Below, piece after piece: positions 43,797-52,186 of a stretch of 53,287 nucleotides of DNA. The notes below the pieces were generated by a model that searched no databases, had not been told where the DNA came from, and was given only the letters and a program-made list of their open reading frames with translations. Every line of letters begins with the position of its first letter. The stretch's first letter is position 1. Position numbers and translations under genes: made by a program. The DNA comes from an uncultured Gammaproteobacteria bacterium (lineage in GTDB: Bacteria; Pseudomonadota; Gammaproteobacteria; Pseudomonadales; Halieaceae), in the NCBI GenBank assembly GCA_902519405.1, contig CABYJX010000009.1, forward strand, positions 1-53,287. The letters run 5' to 3'.

Positions 43797-45968
43797 TCAT
43801 AGTGATTTTTTAAATTCCTTCCGTCTCTTATGCAGTATAGGCTCAGTGTATCCATTGGGCGATTCTAAGCCATTAAAAATCAAGTCTTTAGCAGCCTGAA
43901 AGGCAATACTCTGATCTAGATCTGCAGACATTGGTATGTAATTACTATCCGGGCGATTTTGCTCATCAACTATGCTCGCCATTTTTTTCAGTGTTTGAGC
44001 CACCTGCTCGATCGAGCAAATATTATGTAAAAGCCAATTACTAATATGCTGACTGGATATTCTCAGTGTGGCTCTATCTTCCATTAATCCTATATCATTT
44101 ATATCTGGCACTTTAGAACATCCGATTCCATGATTAATCCATCTAACCACGTAGCCTAATATTCCTTGAATATTATTATCGAGTTCTTTTTGAATCTGCT
44201 CGTCCGTTAGGTTTAGATTTTCGTGAACGGAGGGCGTTAAAATTTTTTCTAATGATGCTTTAGGCCTTGAGCTCATCTTTAATTGTTCTTTAGCGACATT
44301 TACTTCGTGGTAATGAGTCGCATGTAATGTAGCGGCTGTTGGAGATGGGACCCAAGATGTCGAAGCCCCTGATCGAGGGTGAGAGACTTTTTCTGTTAGC
44401 ATATCTCTCATTAAATCAGGTGCGGCCCACATTCCTTTACCTATCTGAGCACAATCTTTTAACCCAGTGGCGAGTCCTATATCGACATTCCAAGCCTCAT
44501 AAGACTCAATCCAGTCTGTATTCTTTATTCTATTTTTAGGCAAGACAGAGCCGGCATGAATTGAGGTATGTATCTCGTCGCCTGTTCGATCAAGAAAACC
44601 AGTATTTATGAATACAACACGTTTTTTCGCTTGTCTTATGCATTCTTTGAGATTAGCGGTAGTACGTCTCTCTTCATCCATGATACCTAGCTTAAGAGTG
44701 TATTGTGACAGCTTAAGTGCTTTCTCAATTCGGGAAAATAATTGACAGGTGAATGCAACTTCCTCAGGTCCGTGCATTTTAGGTTTGACAATATAAACAC
44801 TTCCGCTAGTAGAGTTTCTAAATTTTTCAGGTCTCTTTAGGTCATGTATAGAAATAATGGCAGTAAACATGGCATCCATAATTCCTTCAGGAATCTCAGC
44901 ACCTTCTGGATCTAGTATGGCATCACTTGTCATCAGATGCCCTACATTACGAATGAACAAGACGCTGCGTCCCGACAATACAAGTTCACTGCCCTCTGGA
45001 GTACTATAAATCCGATTCGAGTTTAGTACCCTACGGATTTCTATATCATCTTTTGTAAATGACTCTTCTAAAGTACCTCTCATAAGTCCCAGCCAATTTC
45101 GGTATGCCACAATTTTATCTTCAGCATCTACACAAGATACTGAATCCTCACAGTCTTGAATTGTAGTGACAGCAGATTCAAGAATTACATCCTTAATACC
45201 TGCTAGATCACTTTTCCCAACGGGATCGCGTCTGTCGATTTGTAATTCTACATGGAGGCCGTTATTGATAAAAAGGACAGCGGTGGGGTTATGATCGAAG
45301 CCTACATAACCTTTGAATTGTTGCGGATACTTAAGTTGCGTAATTTCTCCATTTTGCAAAATGATTTTTAGCACTCCTCCTTGCAGAGCATATCTTTCCA
45401 CTAGTGTGTGATCGCCAGATTGCAGTGGAAAATGGCGATCAAGAAATTTTCTAACCCAAGCTATTACGAGTTTTCCGCGGTTTTGGTTGTAAGGGCCGGA
45501 TCGATCAGCGCCATTTTCCTCTGGAATTACATCGGAGCCATATAGTGCGTTGTATAAACTTCCCCACCTGGCATTTGTAGCATTTATCGAATATCTGGCG
45601 TTAGTAATCGGGACGACTAATTGAGGTGCCGAAATATGAGAGATTTCTTCATCCACATTCTCTGTTTCCACAGAAAAGTCTGGTCCTTCGGGCGTCAAGT
45701 AGCCGATATCTAGCAAAAACTCTTTATATTTCGAAAAGTTTTTAATTGGACCTGGGTTTTGCAAATGCCATTGGTCTATTTCTTTTTGCAATCTTTCTCG
45801 TTCATTTAATAACTGTCTATTTATAGGTGACAAATCTGCAATTATGTTTCCAAACGAGGACCAAAAATCGTCTGATTCTACGTCAGTTGCTGGTAGTACT
45901 TCCTCTTCTAAAAATACATATAAGGATCGCTGTATTTGAAGATCGTATTTGATTATTCTGTCGGACAA
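43797..45968 (-). CDS. glcB: malate synthase G
   Basis: Malate synthase G condenses glyoxylate and acetyl-CoA to malate, in the glyoxylate shunt or in glycolate use. The 723-residue length is that of form G (form A is ~530). Motifs are KMHGPEEVAFTCQLF, FINTGFLDRTGDEIHTS (metal/glyoxylate region), DWIESYEAWNVDIGLATGL, GKGMWAAPDLM and GASTSWVPSPTAATLHATHY near residue 540-560, the acetyl-CoA site. It starts at a TTG with AGAGG eight bases upstream. Isocitrate lyase or glycolate oxidase genes are not in the window, so which pathway it serves cannot be said. A LysR-type gene lies 103 bases upstream in the same orientation. Confidence 0.96.
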   Translation of the reverse strand: MSDRIIKYDLQIQRSLYVFLEEEVLPATDVESDDFWSSFGNIIADLSPINRQLLNERERLQKEIDQWHLQNPGPIKNFSKYKEFLLDIGYLTPEGPDFSVETENVDEEISHISAPQLVVPITNARYSINATNARWGSLYNALYGSDVIPEENGADRSGPYNQNRGKLVIAWVRKFLDRHFPLQSGDHTLVERYALQGGVLKIILQNGEITQLKYPQQFKGYVGFDHNPTAVLFINNGLHVELQIDRRDPVGKSDLAGIKDVILESAVTTIQDCEDSVSCVDAEDKIVAYRNWLGLMRGTLEESFTKDDIEIRRVLNSNRIYSTPEGSELVLSGRSVLFIRNVGHLMTSDAILDPEGAEIPEGIMDAMFTAIISIHDLKRPEKFRNSTSGSVYIVKPKMHGPEEVAFTCQLFSRIEKALKLSQYTLKLGIMDEERRTTANLKECIRQAKKRVVFINTGFLDRTGDEIHTSIHAGSVLPKNRIKNTDWIESYEAWNVDIGLATGLKDCAQIGKGMWAAPDLMRDMLTEKVSHPRSGASTSWVPSPTAATLHATHYHEVNVAKEQLKMSSRPKASLEKILTPSVHENLNLTDEQIQKELDNNIQGILGYVVRWINHGIGCSKVPDINDIGLMEDRATLRISSQHISNWLLHNICSIEQVAQTLKKMASIVDEQNRPDSNYIPMSADLDQSIAFQAAKDLIFNGLESPNGYTEPILHKRRKEFKKSL

Positions 45969-46071
45969 TTCATAAGCCTCTAATAAAATTCTTATGCGAG
46001 TCTTCGTTTATTTTGGTCTATTACACTCACTATTATTATCCCAAATGATGTAAAAAACCATTAGGGTAGGA

Positions 46072-47019
46072 TCAATTATTTCCATCGAGCTGTTTGGCTA
46101 CATCTGCGACAAGTCGTCGCATCCATTGATTAGCCGGATTATGCTGCAGCAAGGGACTCCATGCCATTTTTAACTCTAAAGGCGGAATTTTGAATGGAGG
46201 ACTTCGTAAAACGAGTCTTGGATTATCTTTGTTTAGCAATGCAGCGCGTTTTGGTAACGTGACCACTAGATCGTTTTTCTCAGCGAGAGTCATTGAGGCT
46301 TGATAATGTCGAGTAAAAACTCGTATCTGTCGCTTACAATTTAAATTGGAGAGCGCATTATCAACCCATCCAAGACGTTGAACGTCATCTGGGTTCATTC
46401 CTACACCAACACCCATCCCAGTTTTACTTACCCAGATATGATTCGCCGCGAGATAATTTTCTAGAGTAAAGCTTTTTAGAAGAGGATTATTTGGACTTAG
46501 TAAACATGCAAATGGATCGCTCCAAAGTTGTATCTGATGGAAGGATTCTGGTATGGAATCGAATCTATTAATTATCATGTCAATCTTTCCTCTTTCCACA
46601 TCAAGAAAGCTGACATCACTCGGTGTCATTACGTCAATACTAACCCTGGGAGCTATATCTCGCAGTTTTGATAAAACAGCAGGAAATAGTGTTGATTCTG
46701 CATAGTCGCTAGCCATGATACGGAAGACTTGTTCTGCCTCGCGTGGTTCAAATGGAGATTTAGTTTGCACAGTTTTTTCTATATTGATCAGAATTTCTTG
46801 AACTGAAGGAGCTAGTTCCATTGCTCTTTCCGTAGGCGTCATTCCCTCTGAAGTTCTTACCAATATCGGATCATCAAATAACTTCCTTAATCTGCGAAGT
46901 CCATTGCTCATCGCTGGTTGCGACAGATTTAACTGGGCCGCCGCTCGAGTAACATTTTTCTCGCGAAGGAGGACGTCGAGATATACGAGTAAGTTCAGAT
47001 CAATCCGATTTAAGTTCAT
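46072..47019 (-). CDS. LysR-family transcriptional regulator
   Basis: A 315-residue LysR-type regulator. The N-terminal winged helix-turn-helix has the usual pattern (DLNLLVYLDVLLREKNVTRAAAQLNLSQ, split here over helices 1-3, then AMSNGLRRLRKLFDDPILVR), of the NodD/LeuO-like subgroup. The effector domain is about residues 90-300 (FRIMASDYAESTLFPAVL). It is divergent from rraA across a 191-base region with a palindrome, and upstream of glcB in the same direction. Regulation of glcB or rraA is plausible from position only; the effector is unknown. Confidence 0.92.
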   Translation of the reverse strand: MNLNRIDLNLLVYLDVLLREKNVTRAAAQLNLSQPAMSNGLRRLRKLFDDPILVRTSEGMTPTERAMELAPSVQEILINIEKTVQTKSPFEPREAEQVFRIMASDYAESTLFPAVLSKLRDIAPRVSIDVMTPSDVSFLDVERGKIDMIINRFDSIPESFHQIQLWSDPFACLLSPNNPLLKSFTLENYLAANHIWVSKTGMGVGVGMNPDDVQRLGWVDNALSNLNCKRQIRVFTRHYQASMTLAEKNDLVVTLPKRAALLNKDNPRLVLRSPPFKIPPLELKMAWSPLLQHNPANQWMRRLVADVAKQLDGNN

Positions 47020-47108
47020 TTCAAAAATCCATATGATGAATGATTTTTATAATATACATAAGTAAAACAAATTGTAAGTTTTGGCTTAGACTTAGTGATC
47101 CTTTTTTG

Positions 47109-47133
47109 TATTTTCGACATCATTCGAAAAATA
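47109..47133. promoter_or_regulatory. candidate LysR operator between the LysR gene and rraA
   Basis: An interrupted palindrome: TATTTTCGA (47109-47117), CATCAT centre, TCGAAAAATA (47124-47133), arms matching apart from one extra A. It lies just upstream of a -10 TATACT (47157-47162), at the position where LysR proteins usually bind, and between the divergent genes. It is the only strong dyad in this 191-base gap. Confidence 0.5.
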
Positions 47134-47156
47134 GGTAAAATTAGGTCTAACCGGTT

Positions 47157-47162
47157 TATACT
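47157..47162 (+). promoter_or_regulatory. candidate -10 element for rraA
   Basis: TATACT matches five of six positions of the consensus and would place the transcript start near 47169, about 42 bases before the ATG at 47211. No good -35 is present at 16-18 bases, consistent with an activator-dependent promoter, possibly via the palindrome upstream. Confidence 0.35.
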
Positions 47163-47210
47163 TTTCTATTAGTATCCTTGCCAACAAAAGGCGAACAAAT
47201 TCTAGAACTG

Positions 47211-47696
47211 ATGCTATTTACTACACCAGATTTATCAGATAAACATCCCGATGCAATGGTTATAGAATTGCAGTTTAGAAGATTTGGTGGGGCGTCTTTT
47301 TTTCAAGGACCCGCGTTAACCATCCAATGCTGCGAGGACAACTCCCTTGTAAAGGAATTTTCAAAGGAGAAGGGTGAGGGACGAGTGATGATGATAGATG
47401 GAGGAGGTTCTCTGAGAAAAGCACTACTGGGAGATGAAATTGCCGGGGAAGCCGCTTCTAATGGGTGGGCTGGTTTTATTATAAATGGTGCCGTTAGGGA
47501 TATTGAGATACTCTCAGAAATTAATTTGGGTATTCTAGCTTTGGGTGTGAGTCCATTAAAGACGGAGAAGCGAGGTGTTGGACTTAAGCACGTCAGTATA
47601 AATATAGGCGGGGTCTCTATTTCTAGCAGAGATCATATTTATGCAGATGATAATGGGGTGCTAGTAAGTAAGACCGCTTTATTAAACAATAATTAA
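47211..47696 (+). CDS. rraA: ribonuclease E activity regulator RraA
   Basis: RraA is a trimeric protein that binds and inhibits RNase E; some relatives are HMG/CHA aldolases. The ATG 47211 gives 161 residues, the same length as E. coli RraA, and matches its N-terminal register (FTTPDLSDKHPDAMV). The frame is open to a TTG at 47178, with no Shine-Dalgarno. Signature stretches are FRRFGGASFFQGPALTI, GRVMMIDGGGSLRKALLGDE and GWAGFIINGAVRDIEIL, then HIYADDNGVLVS. The aldolase acid/base pattern is not decisive here. Its 3' end overlaps the opposing nadC by 15 bases. Confidence 0.92.
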   Translation: MLFTTPDLSDKHPDAMVIELQFRRFGGASFFQGPALTIQCCEDNSLVKEFSKEKGEGRVMMIDGGGSLRKALLGDEIAGEAASNGWAGFIINGAVRDIEILSEINLGILALGVSPLKTEKRGVGLKHVSINIGGVSISSRDHIYADDNGVLVSKTALLNNN

Positions 47697-48527
47697 CGAT
47701 AGATCTAGGGCAGTACAATTTTTTGTCAGTGCCCCAATAGAAATATAGTCGACTCCTGTGCTAGCGACCTCCTCTAGGTTATTTGTTGTGATATTTCCAG
47801 ATACTTCCAACTTCGTTTCATATCCGTTTGCAATTTTTACTGCCTCTTTTATTGTCGGGATTTCAAAGTTATCTAACATGATTTTTTCACAACTCGTGCT
47901 CAGAGCTTCCCTAAGCTGCTCCAAATTCTCTACCTCCACTTCGATGGGCATAAATTGCGAAATATCCCTAGCACGATTTACTGCAGTCCTTATGTCACCA
48001 CAAGCGGTGATGTGATTTTCTTTGATCAAGAATGCGTCAAAAAGTCCTAGTCTGTGATTTTCGCAGCCCCCACACTTTACTGCGTATTTTTGAGCAACTC
48101 TTAATCCTGGCAGTGTTTTTCTAGTATCCAGCAATTTAACCTTAGTGTTTTGAACTTTTTTCGCGTAGCAACGACTGGTACTCGCAGTACCAGAAAGTAT
48201 CTGAAGAAAATTTAATGCAGTTCGTTCCGCAGATAAGATTGAGTTAAGAGGACCTGTAATTTCCGCTAAGACACAATTATCTGTGATGGATTCACCATCC
48301 GAAAAGTACCATTTAATCTCAATTTCGGAGCTTAGAGCATGGAAGGTTTCATCGGCCCATGCAGTACCGCAAAGAACTCCTTGTTCTCTGGTAATTATTC
48401 GCGCGGTTCCATTTTTTTTGGCTTGTATCAGACAAGCAGTGATATCTCCATTACCAATATCTTCAGCGAGCGCGTTAGCTACATTTAATTTAATAGCATT
48501 TTTTAAAGTGTTAGAGATCTTTTCCAT
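47682..48527 (-). CDS. nadC: nicotinate-nucleotide pyrophosphorylase (quinolinate phosphoribosyltransferase)
   Basis: NadC converts quinolinate and PRPP to nicotinate mononucleotide in de novo NAD synthesis. The 281-residue protein has ALAEDIGNGDITACLI at the N terminus, ERTALNFLQILSGTAS near residue 95, LLDTRKTLPGLRVAQKYAVKCGG near 135 and MPIEVEVENLEQL plus ISIGALTKN toward the C terminus. It is divergent from ampD across 133 bases, a nadC/ampD adjacency common in gammaproteobacteria. Its 3' end overlaps rraA by 15 bases on the opposite strand. Confidence 0.96.
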   Translation of the reverse strand: MEKISNTLKNAIKLNVANALAEDIGNGDITACLIQAKKNGTARIITREQGVLCGTAWADETFHALSSEIEIKWYFSDGESITDNCVLAEITGPLNSILSAERTALNFLQILSGTASTSRCYAKKVQNTKVKLLDTRKTLPGLRVAQKYAVKCGGCENHRLGLFDAFLIKENHITACGDIRTAVNRARDISQFMPIEVEVENLEQLREALSTSCEKIMLDNFEIPTIKEAVKIANGYETKLEVSGNITTNNLEEVASTGVDYISIGALTKNCTALDLSLIIV

Positions 48528-48660
48528 TGGCTAGACTAATAATCTTCGATATTGTTATTGTAGCAGCCTTGGAAAAATATGCGTCAATCCGTGAGAAAAC
48601 TTATCAACCGATATTTAACGGGGATATAGTCAGAGACCTGCATCGATAATTGGAGAGACT

Positions 48661-49209
48661 ATGGAAGAATTCCGCCGTGAGGGAGTGCTTAATGTTGCTA
48701 AGTGGATACCCTCTCCAAATTTCGATCACCGCCCAGAGAAAGCGATTATTGATTTATTGGTTATCCATAATATTTCTTTGCCTCTAGGAAATTTCGATGA
48801 TGATTATGTAGAACAGTTATTTACAAACTGTCTTGATTGCGATGTTCATCCTGATTTTCAAGATCTTAAGGACCTAAAGGTGTCCAGCCATTTTTTTATA
48901 AAAAGGGACGGTGAATTGATTCAATTTGTCAATTGTGAATCACGCGCATGGCACGCTGGGGAATCACTATATGACGGCAGAAATAATTGTAATGACTTTA
49001 GTTTAGGTATAGAGCTAGAAGGTACTGATTTTATCCCGTACACAGATATGCAGTATCAAAGACTAACTGAGCTTACAAATATTCTACTTACACTGTATCC
49101 GGCACTAACGAAGGATAGTATTGTCGGTCACAGTGATATAGCGCCGTCTAGAAAATCAGATCCCGGAGAAATATTTGACTGGAATCGTTACAAAAAAGCA
49201 CTGATTTAA
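48661..49209 (+). CDS. ampD: 1,6-anhydro-N-acetylmuramyl-L-alanine amidase AmpD
   Basis: AmpD is the cytosolic zinc amidase that strips stem peptides from anhydro-muropeptides during wall recycling, and its loss induces AmpC beta-lactamase in species with AmpR. The 182-residue protein matches the AmpD group: zinc ligands His36 (VIHNISLP), His157 and Asp167 (VGHSDIAPSRKSDPG), each shifted by two or three from E. coli. SHFFIKRDGELIQFV and WHAG near residue 98 are typical. No signal peptide, so it is cytosolic rather than an AmiD/AmpDh type. ampE, often next to ampD, is absent. Confidence 0.95.
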   Translation: MEEFRREGVLNVAKWIPSPNFDHRPEKAIIDLLVIHNISLPLGNFDDDYVEQLFTNCLDCDVHPDFQDLKDLKVSSHFFIKRDGELIQFVNCESRAWHAGESLYDGRNNCNDFSLGIELEGTDFIPYTDMQYQRLTELTNILLTLYPALTKDSIVGHSDIAPSRKSDPGEIFDWNRYKKALI

Positions 49210-49252
49210 AATTTACCCAGATTCCTAGGCTTTTCAGATAAGGTTATCAGAT

Positions 49253-50164
49253 CTAAAAATAGCGAATCTGAATCTCCTCAAGAAGTTTTTTGTTCGCAGG
49301 CACTTCGACTTCAAATACAGTAGCCATCTCAACGAGATAACCCGTAATTGATTCAATTTCAGTGGTCCTTCCCGCTTTCATATCTTGAAGCATTGAAGAG
49401 AAATTAGTAGCAGTATCAAAAATCACCTTTGAGACGAGATCAAAAAGTGGTCCTCCAGCACAGGGAATTTTAGCCGCGTCTCTCACCATTTCAATTTCGA
49501 GACAGAGTTCTTTAACAAGCTCTTTTAAAGCTGGATCTTTCATTAGGTCGCCATTGCGACAATTGTGGGTAGCCGTAAGAGGGTTAATGACACAGTTAAT
49601 GGCAAGTTTTTCCCAAAGAGCTATTTTTATATTCTGTGTCCAGGACGAATCTGGTATGGCGTTAAGCCAAGTAGTTAACCACTTAGGAGATTTGGTGGAG
49701 GAAAACGCTCCCAGAACAGTTCTTCCTGAAGCGGAATGATGTATTAATCCAGACTCAGAAGTATGTGCCGCTTCTGTGGTAGTAGCCGCAAATATTCTAG
49801 CCGATTGATACAGTTTTTCAGCTTTCTCATGAAAGCCCATGCCATTACTTAAAATAATCACATCTGATCCATTATTTAAAACATCTTGAACACCTTTTAG
49901 TGCATTCAGTACGTCAGGTGCTTTCGTTGCAACCAAAATAAAATCGGTATCTATAGCTTTCTCGGGCGTGACTATTTCGAAAGAGTAGTCACCTGAAAGG
50001 TCACTACCTTGTAAACGTGCTCGAAGCACTGTTTTGGGCTTGTCCTCATGGTGGAGAATATAAACTTTTATTCCAATTCGTTTTAGGTAGGCCGCGAAAA
50101 TCATGCCGATGGTGCCAGCACCCAAAATACAACAAGAGATCGAAGATTTATTTTTATAACCCAT
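49253..50164 (-). CDS. panE: ketopantoate reductase family protein (PanE-like)
   Basis: NADPH-dependent 2-dehydropantoate 2-reductase family, the second step of pantothenate synthesis. The 303-residue protein has the N-terminal Rossmann motif LGAGTIGMIFAAYLK (near residue 13), ILVATKA and VIILSNGMGFHEKA, and the C-terminal WEKLAINCVINPLTA motif with the catalytic Lys (about 185), followed by EIESITGYLVEMA. The family contains paralogues of uncertain substrate, so the specific enzyme assignment is likely but not certain. It is divergent from yajQ (67-base gap). Confidence 0.85.
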   Translation of the reverse strand: MGYKNKSSISCCILGAGTIGMIFAAYLKRIGIKVYILHHEDKPKTVLRARLQGSDLSGDYSFEIVTPEKAIDTDFILVATKAPDVLNALKGVQDVLNNGSDVIILSNGMGFHEKAEKLYQSARIFAATTTEAAHTSESGLIHHSASGRTVLGAFSSTKSPKWLTTWLNAIPDSSWTQNIKIALWEKLAINCVINPLTATHNCRNGDLMKDPALKELVKELCLEIEMVRDAAKIPCAGGPLFDLVSKVIFDTATNFSSMLQDMKAGRTTEIESITGYLVEMATVFEVEVPANKKLLEEIQIRYF

Positions 50165-50231
50165 AAGTTTATTCTTTGTCCTTTCTTAAGAACCCTTTAC
50201 CATATATGTCATCTTTTTTTGAGGAAAAATT

Positions 50232-50714
50232 ATGCCGTCGTTTGACATTGTGTCTGAAGTAGATTTGCATCAATTGACAAATGCAGTTGATCAAGCGGGT
50301 CGTATTGTAGCAAATCGTTTCGATTTTAAGGGTGTAGAAGCTAGTTTTGTCAGGGAAGATCGCACAGTTTCGATCACTGCGGAGGCAGAATTTCAGGTCG
50401 TTCAAATGGAAGATATGCTTCGGGGTGCTTTGGTGAAATGTGATATTGATCCAGCAGCAATGGATCCAACTGACATAGTTGCCACTGGAAAGACAGTTCG
50501 ACAGGTAATAAAGCTGCGCCACGGTTTAGAACCTGATCAAAGCAAGGCTATCGTAAAAGAAATTAAAGCTAGCAAATTCAAGGTCCAGAGCCAAATTCAA
50601 GGTGAGCAAGTACGAGTCACTGGCAAGAAACGGGACGATCTGCAAAGTGTCATGGGTATGCTGCGTGAGACGGATTTTGGCCTGCCTCTTCAGTTTAGTA
50701 ACTTTAGAGACTAG
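50232..50714 (+). CDS. yajQ: YajQ-family nucleotide-binding protein
   Basis: A 160-residue YajQ/UPF0234 protein with two ferredoxin-like halves; members bind nucleotides, including c-di-GMP in Xanthomonas, with poorly defined roles. The N terminus MPSFDIVSEVDLHQLTNAVDQA, the NRFDFKGVEAS segment and the end LRETDFGLPLQFSNFRD are strongly typical. The ATG 50232 follows a TGAGGAAAAATT Shine-Dalgarno. Its 3' end overlaps the opposing kinase gene by 11 bases. Confidence 0.95.
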   Translation: MPSFDIVSEVDLHQLTNAVDQAGRIVANRFDFKGVEASFVREDRTVSITAEAEFQVVQMEDMLRGALVKCDIDPAAMDPTDIVATGKTVRQVIKLRHGLEPDQSKAIVKEIKASKFKVQSQIQGEQVRVTGKKRDDLQSVMGMLRETDFGLPLQFSNFRD

Positions 50715-51585
50715 ATATTCTTAGTTGCAGATCTAATTTAATTAAATCCTCATCGCGTGGAAGACGTTTAATTGCGACTATGTTCCATAAAATTTCTGTA
50801 TATACGTAAACAATAGAATACAAGTCTAACTTTCTGATGGGTTCATCGAGATTCTTTCCTTCTCCAAGATAAGAAAGAAAAAACTCTCTTTTTAGGAAAT
50901 CATCCTCTATTTGACCACTACAAAAAGTTACTGCGATATCGAACCATGGATTCCCGGAAGCCGCATATTCCCAGTCTAGGGCCAACAGGCTGGAATTATG
51001 AAAAATACGATTACTTGGGTTCAAATCATTGTGGCATAACGTGGTCGGAGTCCTGTCTAAATTTACTAGCTCTAGATATTTTTCGAGTCTCTTGGCAAAT
51101 GGCCGAAGAGTCTGGCTGACCTCATGGAAATGGCGTCTAACATGATGCTCATACTGTCGTATCCTAGTGACGAGACTGAGCTTGAATCTAATGACTGGCA
51201 GTGAATGTAGAACTTTAAAAAACGTGGCGATATCCTCTAAACCCTCGGCAACATTGGCTTCCGGAGCTAAATAATCCACTACTAGCGCCTTAATGTCTGG
51301 ATTATAATATCTTGGTGTTGGTGCTAAACCACTATGAGCTACTCTATGTAACAAGGCCCACTCAGCATGGCGACTAAGTCCTAATACAGCTGTATCTACT
51401 CCATCAATACGTACAACGAAATTTTGTTCTGCTTCCACTAGGAAACTATAATTACTGGTACCTTCAGTAAGTTGTTTTACTAAAGTAGGTTCCTTTGTGA
51501 GAGGGGTTGCAGAACTCCACATCCGATACTGCGCTAAACATAGTGATAGTTGTTTGCTTATTGTTGCTGGTAGCTCAGTTTCCAT
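50704..51585 (-). CDS. APH-fold small-molecule kinase (thiamine/choline kinase-like)
   Basis: A 293-residue phosphotransferase of the aminoglycoside phosphotransferase fold, which includes choline kinase and thiamine kinase ThiK. The nucleotide loop region is LTEGTSNYSFLVEAE (near 39-53) and the catalytic motif LCHNDLNPSN places Asp187 as base and Asn192 as Mg ligand, with the second Mg ligand Asp204 in LALDWEYA. It starts inside the end of a PnuC-type transporter gene (28-base overlap), so it probably phosphorylates what PnuC imports. Thiamine is the most likely substrate by family and context; choline or nicotinamide riboside cannot be excluded. Its 3' end overlaps yajQ. Confidence 0.82.
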   Translation of the reverse strand: METELPATISKQLSLCLAQYRMWSSATPLTKEPTLVKQLTEGTSNYSFLVEAEQNFVVRIDGVDTAVLGLSRHAEWALLHRVAHSGLAPTPRYYNPDIKALVVDYLAPEANVAEGLEDIATFFKVLHSLPVIRFKLSLVTRIRQYEHHVRRHFHEVSQTLRPFAKRLEKYLELVNLDRTPTTLCHNDLNPSNRIFHNSSLLALDWEYAASGNPWFDIAVTFCSGQIEDDFLKREFFLSYLGEGKNLDEPIRKLDLYSIVYVYTEILWNIVAIKRLPRDEDLIKLDLQLRISSL

Positions 51586-52145
51586 TGATGGTATCCGAAG
51601 GCTGCCAAAATTAGGTAAATACCAAATAATAGGACCGTTAGATAAAGTTCACGATCAATATAAACGAAGATTGAAGTGGCGTCGATCGCTATCCAATAAA
51701 GCCAGTTCTCCAGTATTTTTCTGGCGACCATGTACGAGGCTACCACGCCACCAACTGAAGTGACAGTATCAAGATAAGGGGCGGCGTCATCAGTATAGCG
51801 ACTCAAAAACCAACCGATAATTATTGATGACAGAACTATGAGGCCAATAATGTAAAGGTGACTTTTTGGTTTCATTATCTTTATTTTCTTTTCTAGCTTG
51901 TTTTGTTTTGGATGCCAATTTACCAAGCCATATACTGCAATTCCTAAATAAAAAAACTGAAGGAGTGACATTAGATAAAGCTCTACATTCCAAAAAAGCA
52001 ATAAAAAAAGTATCGAGCTGCAAATAGTCATGTACCAGCACCAATGATGTATTTTAATGGCTAGTAATACGTAGGCGAGCCCAAATAGTACAGCGGTCAA
52101 TTCAACAAGTTTTATAAAAGGAATATCGAGTATTAGAAAATCCAT
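51558..52145 (-). CDS. pnuC: PnuC/PnuT-family vitamin transporter
   Basis: PnuC-family facilitators carry nicotinamide riboside (PnuC) or thiamine (PnuT) across the inner membrane, and the substrate is trapped by phosphorylation inside. The 195-residue protein has about seven transmembrane helices, and the family motifs WNVELYLMSLLQFFYLGIAVYG and NWLYWIAIDATSIFVYI, then YLTVLLFGIYLILAAFGYHQW, here split in words. It lies 41 bases after a TonB-receptor gene and overlaps the kinase gene, forming a receptor-transporter-kinase unit. In known thiamine-scavenging loci, pnuT sits with a TonB receptor and a thiamine kinase, which favours thiamine here. The symbol is family level; the substrate is inferred. 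Confidence 0.85.
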   Translation of the reverse strand: MDFLILDIPFIKLVELTAVLFGLAYVLLAIKIHHWCWYMTICSSILFLLLFWNVELYLMSLLQFFYLGIAVYGLVNWHPKQNKLEKKIKIMKPKSHLYIIGLIVLSSIIIGWFLSRYTDDAAPYLDTVTSVGGVVASYMVARKILENWLYWIAIDATSIFVYIDRELYLTVLLFGIYLILAAFGYHQWKLSYQQQ

Positions 52146-52186
52146 TGTATTTCGTACCTTTAAGGATTTGCTTGAGGTTAGCTTTG

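Noticed and set aside
43541-43813. Open frame of 90 codons overlapping the pilA 3' end and terminator
   Set aside because: It runs in another frame through the pilin coding region, the duplicated unit and a terminator hairpin; no Shine-Dalgarno and low-complexity AAAEGRTHI repeats come from the DNA duplication.
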